Assembly: GCF_002115745.1 (NCBI RefSeq)
Contig: NZ_JFKB01000020.1
Location: forward strand, 1-60,036
Reading direction: 5' to 3'
DNA: 60,036 nt
Source of the DNA: Thalassospira alkalitolerans
GTDB taxonomy: Bacteria > Pseudomonadota > Alphaproteobacteria > Rhodospirillales > Thalassospiraceae
Shown here: in pieces, positions 18,653-27,127 of the stretch
How the letters are laid out: each line of letters starts with the position of its first letter
Numbering within the stretch: the stretch's first letter is position 1
Program-made: the position numbers and the translations under genes
The notes under the pieces: model-generated
What the model was told of the DNA's origin: nothing
What the model saw: the letters and a program-made list of their open reading frames with translations, nothing else
The model's database searches: none

Positions 18653-19180
18653 ATGTCTGAGCAAGTGATGAATGAAATTGAAGATCATGTACCCGCGTTG
18701 CGTCGCCATGCTTATCGGCTGACTCGCAACATGGACCTTGCGCAGGATCTCGTGCAGGACACTTTGCTGAAAGCGATCAGCAAGAAGGACCAGTTCGAGG
18801 AAGGCACTAGCCTTAAGGCGTGGTTGCATCGGATATTGTTCAACACATTCATTTCGGCCAAACGTCGGGAAAAGACTCGTGGTCACCACGTTGATTGGGA
18901 TGATCTGGGCGATGTCTATGGTCACGGCAGTAACCAGATGGCCCGTCTTCAATTGCGGGATGCGGATCGCATTCTTGATGAATTGCCCGAGCAGGAACGC
19001 GAGGCGATCTTGCTGACCGCTGTTGATGATGTTTCCTATCAGGATGCGGCAGAACACATGAATGTCGAGATCGGTACCGTCAAATCCCGTGTGGGCCGTG
19101 CCCGTCGCAAGTTGCGTGCGTCGGTTGGTCGGATTGAAGCACGTGAGCATGCATCGCGGTTCGTGGCGGAGGCGGCATAA
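18653..19180 (+). CDS. ECF sigma factor (possibly EcfG-like)
   Basis: A 175-residue group 4 sigma factor that would direct RNA polymerase to a stress regulon. Region 2 spans about 8-75 (AYRLTRNMDLAQDLVQDTLLKA, then GTSLKAWLHRILFNTF) and region 4 about 105-155 (LPEQEREAILLTAVDD, then MNVEIGTVKSRVGRARRKLR). ATG 18653 follows GGAGG by five bases, the same start context (GGAGGTTGTGATG) as the LEA-like gene. A small anti-sigma-like gene overlaps its stop. Resemblance to EcfG and two nearby EcfG promoters suggest membership of the general stress system, but no phyR or nepR is in the window. Confidence 0.88.
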   Translation: MSEQVMNEIEDHVPALRRHAYRLTRNMDLAQDLVQDTLLKAISKKDQFEEGTSLKAWLHRILFNTFISAKRREKTRGHHVDWDDLGDVYGHGSNQMARLQLRDADRILDELPEQEREAILLTAVDDVSYQDAAEHMNVEIGTVKSRVGRARRKLRASVGRIEAREHASRFVAEAA

Positions 19181-19422
19181 TGACTTATGTGCTTGCTATA
19201 TATGGCAAGGACGACATTGAAAATTATGTGCGCGGATCGATTAATGACGAGGACAGGCGCGATATTGAAAACCTTGTCCAAAACGATCCGCGTGCAGCAG
19301 GAATTGTCCGGGATATCGAAAAAGGCCATTTAGGTGACGGCGGGACAGTTGACCTGACGCTTTACCGCCGGCTTTGTAAATTGAAGTCTTTGGCCTCTGA
19401 GGCTGGGCACCTGCAGGAATGA
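19180..19422 (+). CDS. Minimal anti-sigma-like protein
   Basis: An 80-residue soluble protein. Residues 10-50 (DDIENYVRGSINDEDRRDIE, then NDPRAAGIVRDIEK) resemble the N-terminal sigma-binding helices of anti-sigma factors (YVDGEL..EER..IE..L..DP). There is no zinc HxxxCxxC motif and no membrane segment, and it does not match NepR. Its ATG overlaps the sigma-factor stop by one base (TAATG), so the two are co-translated. I infer that it binds the sigma factor; how it would be released is not visible. Confidence 0.6.
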   Translation: MTYVLAIYGKDDIENYVRGSINDEDRRDIENLVQNDPRAAGIVRDIEKGHLGDGGTVDLTLYRRLCKLKSLASEAGHLQE

Positions 19423-19459
19423 TGCGTGTAACGCAACACAGTATTGTTTCGAAATTTTA

Positions 19460-19488
19460 TTGACTTTGATGACCAATGGTCAGATAAA
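19460..19488 (+). promoter_or_regulatory. Sigma70-type promoter of candidate small RNA
   Basis: TTGACT (19460-19465) and GATAAA (19483-19488) are 17 bases apart, matching 5/6 and 4/6 consensus positions. It lies downstream of the sigma/anti-sigma pair and points at a terminator ~60 bases away with no ORF between. Confidence 0.65.
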
Positions 19489-19494
19489 GTGTGT

Positions 19495-19577
19495 ATCGGA
19501 GTTGATCGTCTTTTCCCTCAACGTCTAAGGCCCTTCTCCGAAATAGGCCGAAACCGCTTGGTTTCGGCCCTTTTTTT
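19495..19577 (+). ncRNA. Candidate trans-acting small RNA, about 83 nt
   Basis: A promoter (19460-19488) and a near-perfect terminator (19546-19577) delimit a short transcript with no coding frame. The predicted 5' fold pairs GUUGA (19501-19505) with UCAAC (19518-19522), leaving a 12-base loop that contains UUUUCCC. CGGA (19497-19500) can close on UCCG (19537-19540). The single-stranded CCCUUCUCC near 19531-19539 is complementary to Shine-Dalgarno sequences. C/U-rich anti-SD loops are typical of alphaproteobacterial sRNAs, and a sigma-linked sRNA (GsrN) acts in the Caulobacter stress response. Homology to a named family cannot be judged here. Confidence 0.6.
19546..19577 (+). terminator. Rho-independent terminator of the candidate sRNA
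   Basis: GGCCGAAACC (19546-19555), loop GCTT, GGTTTCGGCC (19560-19569), then C and seven T. This is a textbook intrinsic terminator. Confidence 0.93.
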
Positions 19578-19902
19578 GTCCGCATTGTACCGGGTGGCGC
19601 AATGAACGCCGTGTGGCGAATCGGCGACCATGGCCAGCATCTGACCGGTTGTCTCGCGTCAGGGTTATGGTCCGCGCATCAAAACTGTCATTTGGAAATC
19701 TTGAAAATCGTGTGGGCATATAGGGTCGGCATGTCGTCATGCTGCGCGGTTTTATGCGCCCTTGCCGGTGCGAAAGGTTATATCGCGTATGGCGGATATG
19801 CCGCTTTGGTGTCCGGCCATGCATGAATTGGGGGTTGCCAGAGTCCGGGCGGGCGGTGATAAATCTCCTGCTCAATACAACAATAAGAAAAAGGAGCAAT
19901 TT
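19578..19902. other. Intergenic region before amn
   Basis: These 325 bases are open in the amn frame from 19762, but the translation is not family-like and lacks a ribosome-binding site. I see no hairpin or clear promoter; TTGAAA and TATAGG near 19700-19725 are only a weak suggestion. Confidence 0.4.
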
Positions 19903-21375
19903 ATGATGGTATCCGGAGCTCACGGATCGGTTCGCGATCTGTTTGAATTTACCGACGCCGAAAGGGCGATTGCCCGCATCAAGGATATTTATTCGACTGG
20001 TGCCGAGGCCGTCCGCGAAGCATTCATCCGATTTGGAAACGGCCAGCAAAGCTCGCCTGTGCGCGCCTATTACCCGTATCTCGGGATAGAAGTGCCGCCC
20101 GAGAAATTGCATGTCGAAAGCACATTGTCCTACGGCGCACCGCGTGATCCGGGCATTTACGGCACGACGGTCACGCGCCCCGACCTGTTTGAAGAATATT
20201 ACCGCGAACAGATTGAACTTCTGCTGAAAAACCACGATGTCCCGGTCGTGGTTGGCGTGTCTGATCGCCCGATCCCGTTACCGTTCATGGTTGAAACGGC
20301 AACTGACAATATCGGCCCGACCGATATTCGGCAGTTGCAATTGGTGTTTGATATGCCTGATCTGGCGCGCACCGATGATGCTATCGCCAATGGGGTGCAT
20401 TACGGTAACAGCGACGGGCCAAAGCCGCTGTCGCTGTTTTCGGGCGAACGGGTTGATTACTCGTTGGCGCGCTTGCGTCATTACACAGCAACCTTGCCAG
20501 AACATTTCCAGAAGTTTGTTCTGTTCACCAATTATCAGCGCTATGTCGATGAATTCATCGAATTCGCCAAGTTGCAGCTTGAAGATCCCAAAAGCCCCTA
20601 TGTCGCCTTTGTTGAACCTGGGCCAAAGGTCCATGTCCGTAAAAATGCGCCAAAGGGCTGGGACGAAAGTGGTGAACCTGTCAAACAACTGCCACAGATG
20701 CCGGCCTATCACCTGATCCGTGAAGACGGTCTTGGGGTGACGTTGGTTAATATTGGTATTGGTCCGTCAAATGCGAAAACGGCAACCGATCATATTGCCG
20801 TGCTGCGCCCGCATTGCTGGTTGATGCTGGGCCATTGTGCCGGTCTGCGCCGCAGTCAGCTTTTGGGCGATTATGTTCTGGCCCATGGTTATGTCCGTGA
20901 CGACCATGTGCTTGACTCGGATTTGCCACTGTGGATTCCCGTGCCGCCAATCGCCGAGGTCCAGGTGGCTCTTGCCAATTCGGTGGCCAAGATCACCGGC
21001 CTTAGAGGGCGCGAAATGAAGGCTCGCATGCGGACCGGTACAGTGGCAACCACCGATAACCGGAACTGGGAATTGCGCTATAGCGAGCTGTTCGGGCGTT
21101 TAAATCAGTCGCGGGCAATTGCGGTGGATATGGAAAGTGCCACAATTGCGGCCAATGGTTTCCGTTTCCGCGTTCCTTACGGCACGTTGCTTTGTGTGTC
21201 GGATAAACCGGTCCATGGGGAACTGAAACTGCCTGGCATGGCGAATAATTTCTATCGTCAGCGTATCGGTCAGCATCTTCAGATCGGGCTTGATACCATC
21301 GATACCCTGCGTACCGAGGTCAATCAACTGCATTCACGCAAATTGCGTTCGCTGGATGAACCGGCCTTCCGCTAG
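19903..21375 (+). CDS. amn: AMP nucleosidase
   Basis: Amn hydrolyses AMP to adenine and ribose 5-phosphate, adjusting the adenylate pool. The ~490-residue length fits the bacterial enzyme. The N-terminal Amn domain (to about 180) precedes a nucleoside-phosphorylase-like catalytic domain with NIGIGPSNAKTATDHIAVLR, MLGHCAGLR and the end motif AVDMESATIAANG. ATG 19903 is chosen for AAGGAG six bases upstream; an immediately following ATG is equivalent. It follows the sRNA terminator and is closed by its own terminator, so it is probably monocistronic. Confidence 0.95.
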   Translation: MMVSGAHGSVRDLFEFTDAERAIARIKDIYSTGAEAVREAFIRFGNGQQSSPVRAYYPYLGIEVPPEKLHVESTLSYGAPRDPGIYGTTVTRPDLFEEYYREQIELLLKNHDVPVVVGVSDRPIPLPFMVETATDNIGPTDIRQLQLVFDMPDLARTDDAIANGVHYGNSDGPKPLSLFSGERVDYSLARLRHYTATLPEHFQKFVLFTNYQRYVDEFIEFAKLQLEDPKSPYVAFVEPGPKVHVRKNAPKGWDESGEPVKQLPQMPAYHLIREDGLGVTLVNIGIGPSNAKTATDHIAVLRPHCWLMLGHCAGLRRSQLLGDYVLAHGYVRDDHVLDSDLPLWIPVPPIAEVQVALANSVAKITGLRGREMKARMRTGTVATTDNRNWELRYSELFGRLNQSRAIAVDMESATIAANGFRFRVPYGTLLCVSDKPVHGELKLPGMANNFYRQRIGQHLQIGLDTIDTLRTEVNQLHSRKLRSLDEPAFR

Positions 21376-21392
21376 GCTGGTTGCAAGGATTT

Positions 21393-21428
21393 CAAAACGC
21401 CCGTTGCCGCAAGGTGGCGGGCGTTTTG
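21393..21428 (+). terminator. Terminator of amn
   Basis: CAAAACGCCCG (21393-21403) and CGGGCGTTTTG (21418-21428) form an 11-bp stem with a 14-base loop, followed by TTATGG. Confidence 0.82.
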
Positions 21429-21545
21429 TTATGGTTTGATGAAACCGGATGGGGCAATTGTTTTGGGCTTTGGGTGCTGGCGGCCATCGCTTATCTTCGC
21501 CCGGATAGAAAGACCGGGAACGCAAGACCAAAAAGGCGGAAATAC

Positions 21546-22844
21546 ATGGCCGACCAGAATTCCAGTCACGACAGGCAATCCCCACAGCCTGACCTGTCAC
21601 TTTGGCAGATTTTTCTGATTTTCCTGCGGCTGGGATTAACCAGCTTTGGCGGGCCGGTCGCCCATATCAGCTATTTCCGCGAGGAATTTGTTACGCGCCG
21701 CCAATGGCTTTCGGATGCGACTTATGGCGATCTGGTGGCCCTGTGCCAATTTGTGCCCGGTCCGGCCAGTTCGCAGGTGGGCATGGGGATCGGCATGTCG
21801 CTGGGCGGGTTTGGTGGCGCTTTTGTGGCCTGGCTTGGCTTTACCATGCCATCAGCCGTTGTCTTGGCGGTGCTGGGGCTGGTTTTTGCCGCCGGGAATG
21901 GCGGGGGGCTGGTGGCCACTGGTCCGATGATTTGGGGGCTGAAACTGGTGGCGGTTGGTGTGGTGGCCCACGCCCTTTTGGGCATGGCACGCAGCCTGTG
22001 CCCCGATATGCCGCGTGCGATATTGGCAATTACGGCTGCGGCCTTGATGATAGCCTTTGACGGGGTTGGCATGCAGGCCGTGGTGATTGTCGGTGGTTTG
22101 ATTGCCGGTTTGTTGTTTTTGCGCCGTGATGCCGCGATGGTCGAAGGCCGTCTTGCGGCGGGTATTTCGCCCCGCGGGGCGATTGCGGCGCTCGGCGTTT
22201 TTGCTGTGTTGCTGATTGGGTTGCCTGTGCTGGCGCAAATCACGTCGTCATCAACATCGTCACCATTTGCATCGCTGGCACCGTGGCTTGCCGTGTTTGA
22301 TGGATTTTATCGCAGTGGGGCGTTGGTCTTTGGCGGCGGGCATGTCGTTCTGCCCCTGCTGCAAGAGGCCGTCGTGGCCCCCGGATGGGTCGACAGCGAT
22401 GTGTTTTTGGCGGGCTATGGTGCCACACAGGCCGTCCCCGGGCCGATCTTTACCTTTGCGGCCTATCTTGGTGCCGTTATGCAAAACGGCGTGGGCGGGA
22501 TTGTCGGCGGAATTTCAGGTGCGATAGTGGCCCTGATTGCGATTTTCCTGCCGGCGTTTCTTTTGGTGATCGGGCTGTTGCCGTTTTGGGACCGGATACG
22601 CCATGTGCCAAAAATGCGTGCCGGACTGGCCGGGATTAACGCCGCCGTTGTCGGGTTACTGGCAGCGGTTCTGTATGATCCTGTCTGGACCGGGACAATT
22701 CATGATGTCACCGATCTGATCATTGCGACCATTGCCTTTGGTGTTTTGCAATGGCGTTTGATGCCGGTCTGGGCACTGGTTCTGGCCGGGGCAGGCGGTG
22801 GTGCTATTTTGGGGCTGTTTGGGCTTGCCGGAACCATCGGTTAG
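21546..22844 (+). CDS. chrA: Chromate transporter ChrA
   Basis: A 432-residue inner-membrane protein of the CHR family, predicted to export chromate with proton coupling. Two homologous CHR halves are visible. The first begins FLRLGLTSFGGPVAHISYF and has LCQFVPGPASSQ. The second begins FYRSGALVFGGGHVVLPLLQ and has YGATQAVPGPIFTFAAY. About ten to twelve membrane segments are expected. ATG 21546 follows AAGGCGG; the open frame before it overlaps the amn terminator. No chrB regulator is adjacent. Confidence 0.93.
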   Translation: MADQNSSHDRQSPQPDLSLWQIFLIFLRLGLTSFGGPVAHISYFREEFVTRRQWLSDATYGDLVALCQFVPGPASSQVGMGIGMSLGGFGGAFVAWLGFTMPSAVVLAVLGLVFAAGNGGGLVATGPMIWGLKLVAVGVVAHALLGMARSLCPDMPRAILAITAAALMIAFDGVGMQAVVIVGGLIAGLLFLRRDAAMVEGRLAAGISPRGAIAALGVFAVLLIGLPVLAQITSSSTSSPFASLAPWLAVFDGFYRSGALVFGGGHVVLPLLQEAVVAPGWVDSDVFLAGYGATQAVPGPIFTFAAYLGAVMQNGVGGIVGGISGAIVALIAIFLPAFLLVIGLLPFWDRIRHVPKMRAGLAGINAAVVGLLAAVLYDPVWTGTIHDVTDLIIATIAFGVLQWRLMPVWALVLAGAGGGAILGLFGLAGTIG

Positions 22845-22886
22845 GGCTGGTAGGATTACGGTACAGGCAATGCAGCGGACAGGGCG

Positions 22887-24338
22887 CTATTTGGCAACCT
22901 GATCGGTGCTTTGGGCTCCCACCGTTGTCTCGCTGTTATCGGCGACAGTATCGGGGAACAGGGTGGCAATTGATCCGACAAAATGCCGCAGGTCAAAAGC
23001 GCTGCGATCCCGTGTCAGGCCAAGTCGCACAATCACCAGATCCTTTGACGGGATAACGCTGATCGATTGACCGTCGTGACCCAGGGCAAAAAATGCATCG
23101 CCTGGAACCGACGGGCCATCTTCGTGCGGGATGCCGTCGTTATCGGGTGACCCCGGAAGTTCAAGCCACCAATGCGCACCATAGGTGCCATTTGGTGCCG
23201 CAGGTGCCGGGGTCACCGAGTAATCGACCCAGCCTTCGGGCAACAGGCGTTCGCCGTTCCAGACACCGTCTTGCAGGAAGAATTGCCCGATCTTGGCCCA
23301 GTCACGGGCCGTGGCATGCATAAAGCTTGAGCCGATGAAATAGCCATCCTGATCGGTCTCAATCACGGCACTGCGCATGCCAAGCGGGCGAAACAGCAAA
23401 TCAAACGGGACATGTCGATAGCGCCGCATTGATCCGCTAAGATTACGGATGGCTGCGGACAGGATATTGGTCGTTCCGGAATTATAGGCAAAAAACGTTC
23501 CCGGCGGATGTTCAAGTGGCTGCGAAACAGCAAACCCCGCAGATGCCGGTTCAATAAACAGCATCTGCACCACATCCGAAAGCGGGTTCCAATAGCTTTC
23601 ATCAAATGCAAGTCCGCTGCTCATACGCAGTAGATCGTCATAGGTGATTACCGCGCGTGGATCGCTGACCTGCGCCTGCCACTCATTGATCAGAACCGGT
23701 GTGTTGACATCGGGAATGACCCCCTCGTTCTGCAGGCGACCGATCAGGGCGTTAAAAACGCTTTTGGCCATCGACCAGCCTGGAAGCGGTGTCGTGGCAT
23801 TGATGCCCGGGGCATAACGTTCGGCAATGATCTTGCCTTGGTGCAAAACGACAATCGCCCGGCTGCGCCGTGAAACATGCGGGCCCGGTTCGTCCATGGC
23901 ATCGCTCAGGATATTATTGAATGCGCGCCGGTTAATCGTGCCGGGAACCGATGCGGTCAGTAATGGTTGGGCCGGGATCGGTCGAACCAGTGGGCTTATT
24001 GAACGCAGCTGTTCGACCCGGGACGCATCGTCGGAAAGTGTACAGCCAAGATTGGGGCGATAAACCGCAATGCGTTTGCGAAAACCAAAAGCATGCGCAC
24101 TGACAGTTTGATGGCGCAAATCGACATTAGCGGTAATCAGCGACAGCAACGGACTGTTATCGGCAAGGATATCTTCATCCCGTGCCCGGTCCGATGGCAG
24201 GCCATTCACAAAAATCGCCGAACACATGATCTTGGCTGTGTAACCGGCACCAACCGGTGCCAGCCAGATAAAAAACGCTGAAATAATCAGGATGCCAAGC
24301 AATATCAGGCTGATAAAGGTGGCTTTAATCCAGGTCAT
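22887..24338 (-). CDS. Membrane-anchored beta-lactamase-family serine hydrolase
   Basis: A 483-residue protein with one N-terminal membrane helix (about 5-28) and an extracytoplasmic class C beta-lactamase/esterase domain. The catalytic SxxK is in GWSMAKSVFN, the YxN-type motif is FAYNSGTT, and GHDGQS near the end is in the KTG-like position. Substrates of such proteins are often peptidoglycan peptides or small esters; none can be inferred here. ATG 24338 is preferred (AAGGG seven bases upstream) over the open extension to 24377. It converges with chrA. Confidence 0.85.
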   Translation of the reverse strand: MTWIKATFISLILLGILIISAFFIWLAPVGAGYTAKIMCSAIFVNGLPSDRARDEDILADNSPLLSLITANVDLRHQTVSAHAFGFRKRIAVYRPNLGCTLSDDASRVEQLRSISPLVRPIPAQPLLTASVPGTINRRAFNNILSDAMDEPGPHVSRRSRAIVVLHQGKIIAERYAPGINATTPLPGWSMAKSVFNALIGRLQNEGVIPDVNTPVLINEWQAQVSDPRAVITYDDLLRMSSGLAFDESYWNPLSDVVQMLFIEPASAGFAVSQPLEHPPGTFFAYNSGTTNILSAAIRNLSGSMRRYRHVPFDLLFRPLGMRSAVIETDQDGYFIGSSFMHATARDWAKIGQFFLQDGVWNGERLLPEGWVDYSVTPAPAAPNGTYGAHWWLELPGSPDNDGIPHEDGPSVPGDAFFALGHDGQSISVIPSKDLVIVRLGLTRDRSAFDLRHFVGSIATLFPDTVADNSETTVGAQSTDQVAK

Positions 24339-24442
24339 TCCGTTTCCCTTGTGCAGAGCATTGTTTGCCCCTTGCATGCGATCAGATCGGAAGGGTCGCT
24401 TGCTTTGCGGGATAGGTCAAGACAGCGGTTTGTATAGTCGAA

Positions 24443-25612
24443 CTAACCAGGAGTTGCGATGTGCGGCTGGCGGTATCGAAGCGAGATGATAAAACCTGCA
24501 AGATAAAACCCCGCCAGCAGAAATGCCGCCCCCTTCCAGTTTGCCCAGTCGATCATCGCACCGGCAAGCGGCGGGACAATAACAACGAAAACCTCGGCGA
24601 ACTGGGCCAGCATACCCTGAAGAGCAGGCATCGAAAGATCACGTCCGGCAATTCGGGGTAAAAGGGCAAAACAGGTTCCGGCCACCGATCCCTGCCCGAT
24701 ATTGAACAGGATCAGGGCAATGATGCTGATGCCGATATTCTGGCTGGTAAACAAGACGGCAATTGCGAGGGCCATCACCGGAAGACCGATGGCAAGGATA
24801 AGACGCCCCGATATGTCACGGCCCAGAAACATCCCGGCGCCGATGCTGCCGATGATGTTGCCGGCAATCGCGGTAATTCCGATAATTGCTGCTGCCAATG
24901 GTATGCCAATGGCAAGGTTGTCCGCCATCATCGTGGGCATGAATGCAAGGGCGGCCGACGTTGCCCCGGCAAAAGCACCAAATGTTAGTGCGATCTGCAT
25001 CGCCGGGCGCGATTTTAAAACCCCGGAAATACCCGACATCAATGATCGGTCAAACCCGGCCTTGGCCGGTTTTGACATCCACATCAGGGCGGGCAGTAAA
25101 AACGCAACCGGAATGGTGCAGGCAATAACCGCCATTCGCCAGTCAAGCCAGGCAACAATCGCTGCACTGGTCCAGTTGCCCATTGCAACGCCGACCGGGA
25201 TAAAGGTTCCCCAGATGCTCATGGCCATGGCGACCACTTTCGGATTGCCCAGGTTGGCCATCCAGCTTGGCGCGCCGACCACGATCAAAAGATACCCGAT
25301 GCTGGTCACCAGACGCCCGACATAAAGCATCCCGGTGCTTTGGGCCGTGGCAAAGATCGCCGCCCCGATGATCATCATCACCCCACCCAGAACAAGCGAT
25401 TGTCGCAATCCCGCACGTGCGGCCCAAACCCCGGTCGGAATGGCGAAAAGCGCGCCTGCGGCTGTAATCAGCGATGCGACAAGGCCAAATTGCGCCTGGC
25501 TCAGATCAAAACCAGCCCGAAGATCGGGGGCAATCGGGCCAATCAATCCGACCTGCATTGATGCGGTCAGACCCAGTCCGTAAAGAACACAAATGGCAGA
25601 AATCGGTGGCAT
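24443..25612 (-). CDS. Major facilitator superfamily transporter
   Basis: A 389-residue protein with twelve predicted membrane segments. The MFS loop-2/3 signature is present in degenerate form in GVWAARAGLRQSLVLGG. It resembles CynX/NimT-like or drug-efflux members, but the substrate is not identifiable. An XRE regulator lies upstream on the same strand, 108 bases from the start, and may control it. Base composition is like the surrounding chromosome. Confidence 0.85.
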   Translation of the reverse strand: MPPISAICVLYGLGLTASMQVGLIGPIAPDLRAGFDLSQAQFGLVASLITAAGALFAIPTGVWAARAGLRQSLVLGGVMMIIGAAIFATAQSTGMLYVGRLVTSIGYLLIVVGAPSWMANLGNPKVVAMAMSIWGTFIPVGVAMGNWTSAAIVAWLDWRMAVIACTIPVAFLLPALMWMSKPAKAGFDRSLMSGISGVLKSRPAMQIALTFGAFAGATSAALAFMPTMMADNLAIGIPLAAAIIGITAIAGNIIGSIGAGMFLGRDISGRLILAIGLPVMALAIAVLFTSQNIGISIIALILFNIGQGSVAGTCFALLPRIAGRDLSMPALQGMLAQFAEVFVVIVPPLAGAMIDWANWKGAAFLLAGFYLAGFIISLRYRQPHIATPG

Positions 25613-25720
25613 GGGGGTAATCCGTTATTCCGGCAATGGATGTGGTCAGGGCACATAAAAATGGCGGGTTCCTTTTACCGGAAACCTGCCGCAACGATCC
25701 ACGAATGAAATATGCGTGGC

Positions 25721-26293
25721 TTATCGGGGATCGTGATCAAAACCGGTGGTCAGGCGAACGGCCGTACCGTCTGACAGGAAGAACCGTTCCCATAGAATGA
25801 ATTTATCGATGATCGGCATTGGTGGCCCATTGCGACCGGATGTTTCAAATGTCAGGTGATCGGCCTGATCGTCGTGCCAGCCCAAGTCATGCAGGCTTTT
25901 CTCCGCCCGGGCAATTTCGGGGGTGGCAAATCGCCAAAGCGACATGCCGATAAGGTCGCTTGAATTACGTTGCCATTCTTTTTCGCGTGGGGCCGATGCG
26001 CAAAGCAGGCGGTGGCTGCGATCTTCGATCAGATGCACGCGCTGGTGTGATTGAATGACCAGCCGCCTGATCGCTTGATCCAGCCTGAAATTGCGGTTGC
26101 GCGTCATCATTTGACGCAAAATACCAAGCTGAATTGGGGCCGGGGCCTGAACCCCCTGTTCCCAGCGCGATACGGTGGCCTGGGTAACGCCGACGATATC
26201 GGCAAGGCGCGATTGCTTGATGTCGCTTTCGCGGCGCCATTGGCGCAGGCGGCGACCGAACTCAAGATTAGACTGTTGAGGGGCATCGTCCAT
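25721..26293 (-). CDS. XRE-family transcriptional regulator with PAS-like C-terminus
   Basis: A 190-residue regulator. Residues 12-65 are a Cro/C1 helix-turn-helix (RRLRQWRRESDIKQSRLADI, then TQATVSRWEQG). The rest, from about 75, contains a segment (HLIEDRSHRLLCASAPREKEW) that looks PAS-like and may bind a ligand. The start ATG 26293 leads directly into the domain. A degenerate copy of its first ~25 codons lies 1.1 kb upstream (27400-27483), suggesting an old duplication. The MFS gene downstream is the likeliest target. Confidence 0.85.
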   Translation of the reverse strand: MDDAPQQSNLEFGRRLRQWRRESDIKQSRLADIVGVTQATVSRWEQGVQAPAPIQLGILRQMMTRNRNFRLDQAIRRLVIQSHQRVHLIEDRSHRLLCASAPREKEWQRNSSDLIGMSLWRFATPEIARAEKSLHDLGWHDDQADHLTFETSGRNGPPMPIIDKFILWERFFLSDGTAVRLTTGFDHDPR

Positions 26294-26323
26294 AAATCAG
26301 TAAAAGCCTGATGCTGTTTGTAA

Positions 26324-27127
26324 TTATTGACGAATTAGACCTCCAAGAAGCCTTTTTGTTTTTCTCAGAAACTCTCTGGCGCTTTGGGTTTGGCTATTAT
26401 CCGGCTTAGTGTACGATGTACTCAGTTCCATCGGGCGTCGGAAAGGAACGTTTTTCACCTTCCTGTAGATAATGTTAAATACGGTATCTGGCATCGTTGG
26501 GTGGGGTACTTCCTGCACGTCGGTCAGTGCATTAAAGTATGAGCTGTAATCTTTGAAAGGACTCATCAAATTTGAGCTATTATTTACTTGCCCAAGCCAA
26601 GCCGCAACTACCTCATATTCATTGTATCCTGCAAGATCGAAAAAGAATCGTCCAGTATATAGAAAGTAACAATGGTTAAAGAAACCCCCGCATGGTAATT
26701 GATGCCATATCAAGCCGTTATGCTTTGCACCGTCATGTATGACTCGAAATGAGTTATCTTGATTGATAACATGTTCTGTTGTGCCAAAGTTACAGATAAG
26801 ATCAAATTTTCCTCGAAAGCGGCTTGGAAGATTATCTTTGTTAAGGTCAAATTTAGTCGTCTTGTAATCAATCGCAAAATCGATAGCATCGTAGTGTGCG
26901 CCAATTCTATCAATTAGTTCTCCAGCAAAGGCTGATTTCTCAACAGACATACTTGCTAAACGTTGACAGAAATCAACATCAATTACATCAAATTTTTTCA
27001 GAATATCTGAAATGTCTTGTTCAGTTGCATTGTACAAATTAGAGCAGCCAATATCGAGGAACCTAGTCTCCCGCGTAAGGTAACCATTCTCAATCATTTG
27101 CACTATATGTCGTATGTCGATTGCCAT
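26324..27127 (-). CDS. AT-rich class I SAM-dependent methyltransferase-like protein
   Basis: A 267-residue protein with a Rossmann-type start: RFLDIGCSNLYNA (motif I position), then FDVIDVDF, and FDLICNFGTTEHVINQ, a common motif in FkbM/sugar- or lipid-methyltransferase-like proteins. The substrate is unknown. The DNA is much more AT-rich than its surroundings: the 60 bases at 26761-26820 contain only 21 G/C. That suggests horizontal transfer. ATG 27127 is preceded by AGGGAG. It sits between an intact XRE gene and a remnant of a similar one. Confidence 0.72.
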   Translation of the reverse strand: MAIDIRHIVQMIENGYLTRETRFLDIGCSNLYNATEQDISDILKKFDVIDVDFCQRLASMSVEKSAFAGELIDRIGAHYDAIDFAIDYKTTKFDLNKDNLPSRFRGKFDLICNFGTTEHVINQDNSFRVIHDGAKHNGLIWHQLPCGGFFNHCYFLYTGRFFFDLAGYNEYEVVAAWLGQVNNSSNLMSPFKDYSSYFNALTDVQEVPHPTMPDTVFNIIYRKVKNVPFRRPMELSTSYTKPDNSQTQSAREFLRKTKRLLGGLIRQ

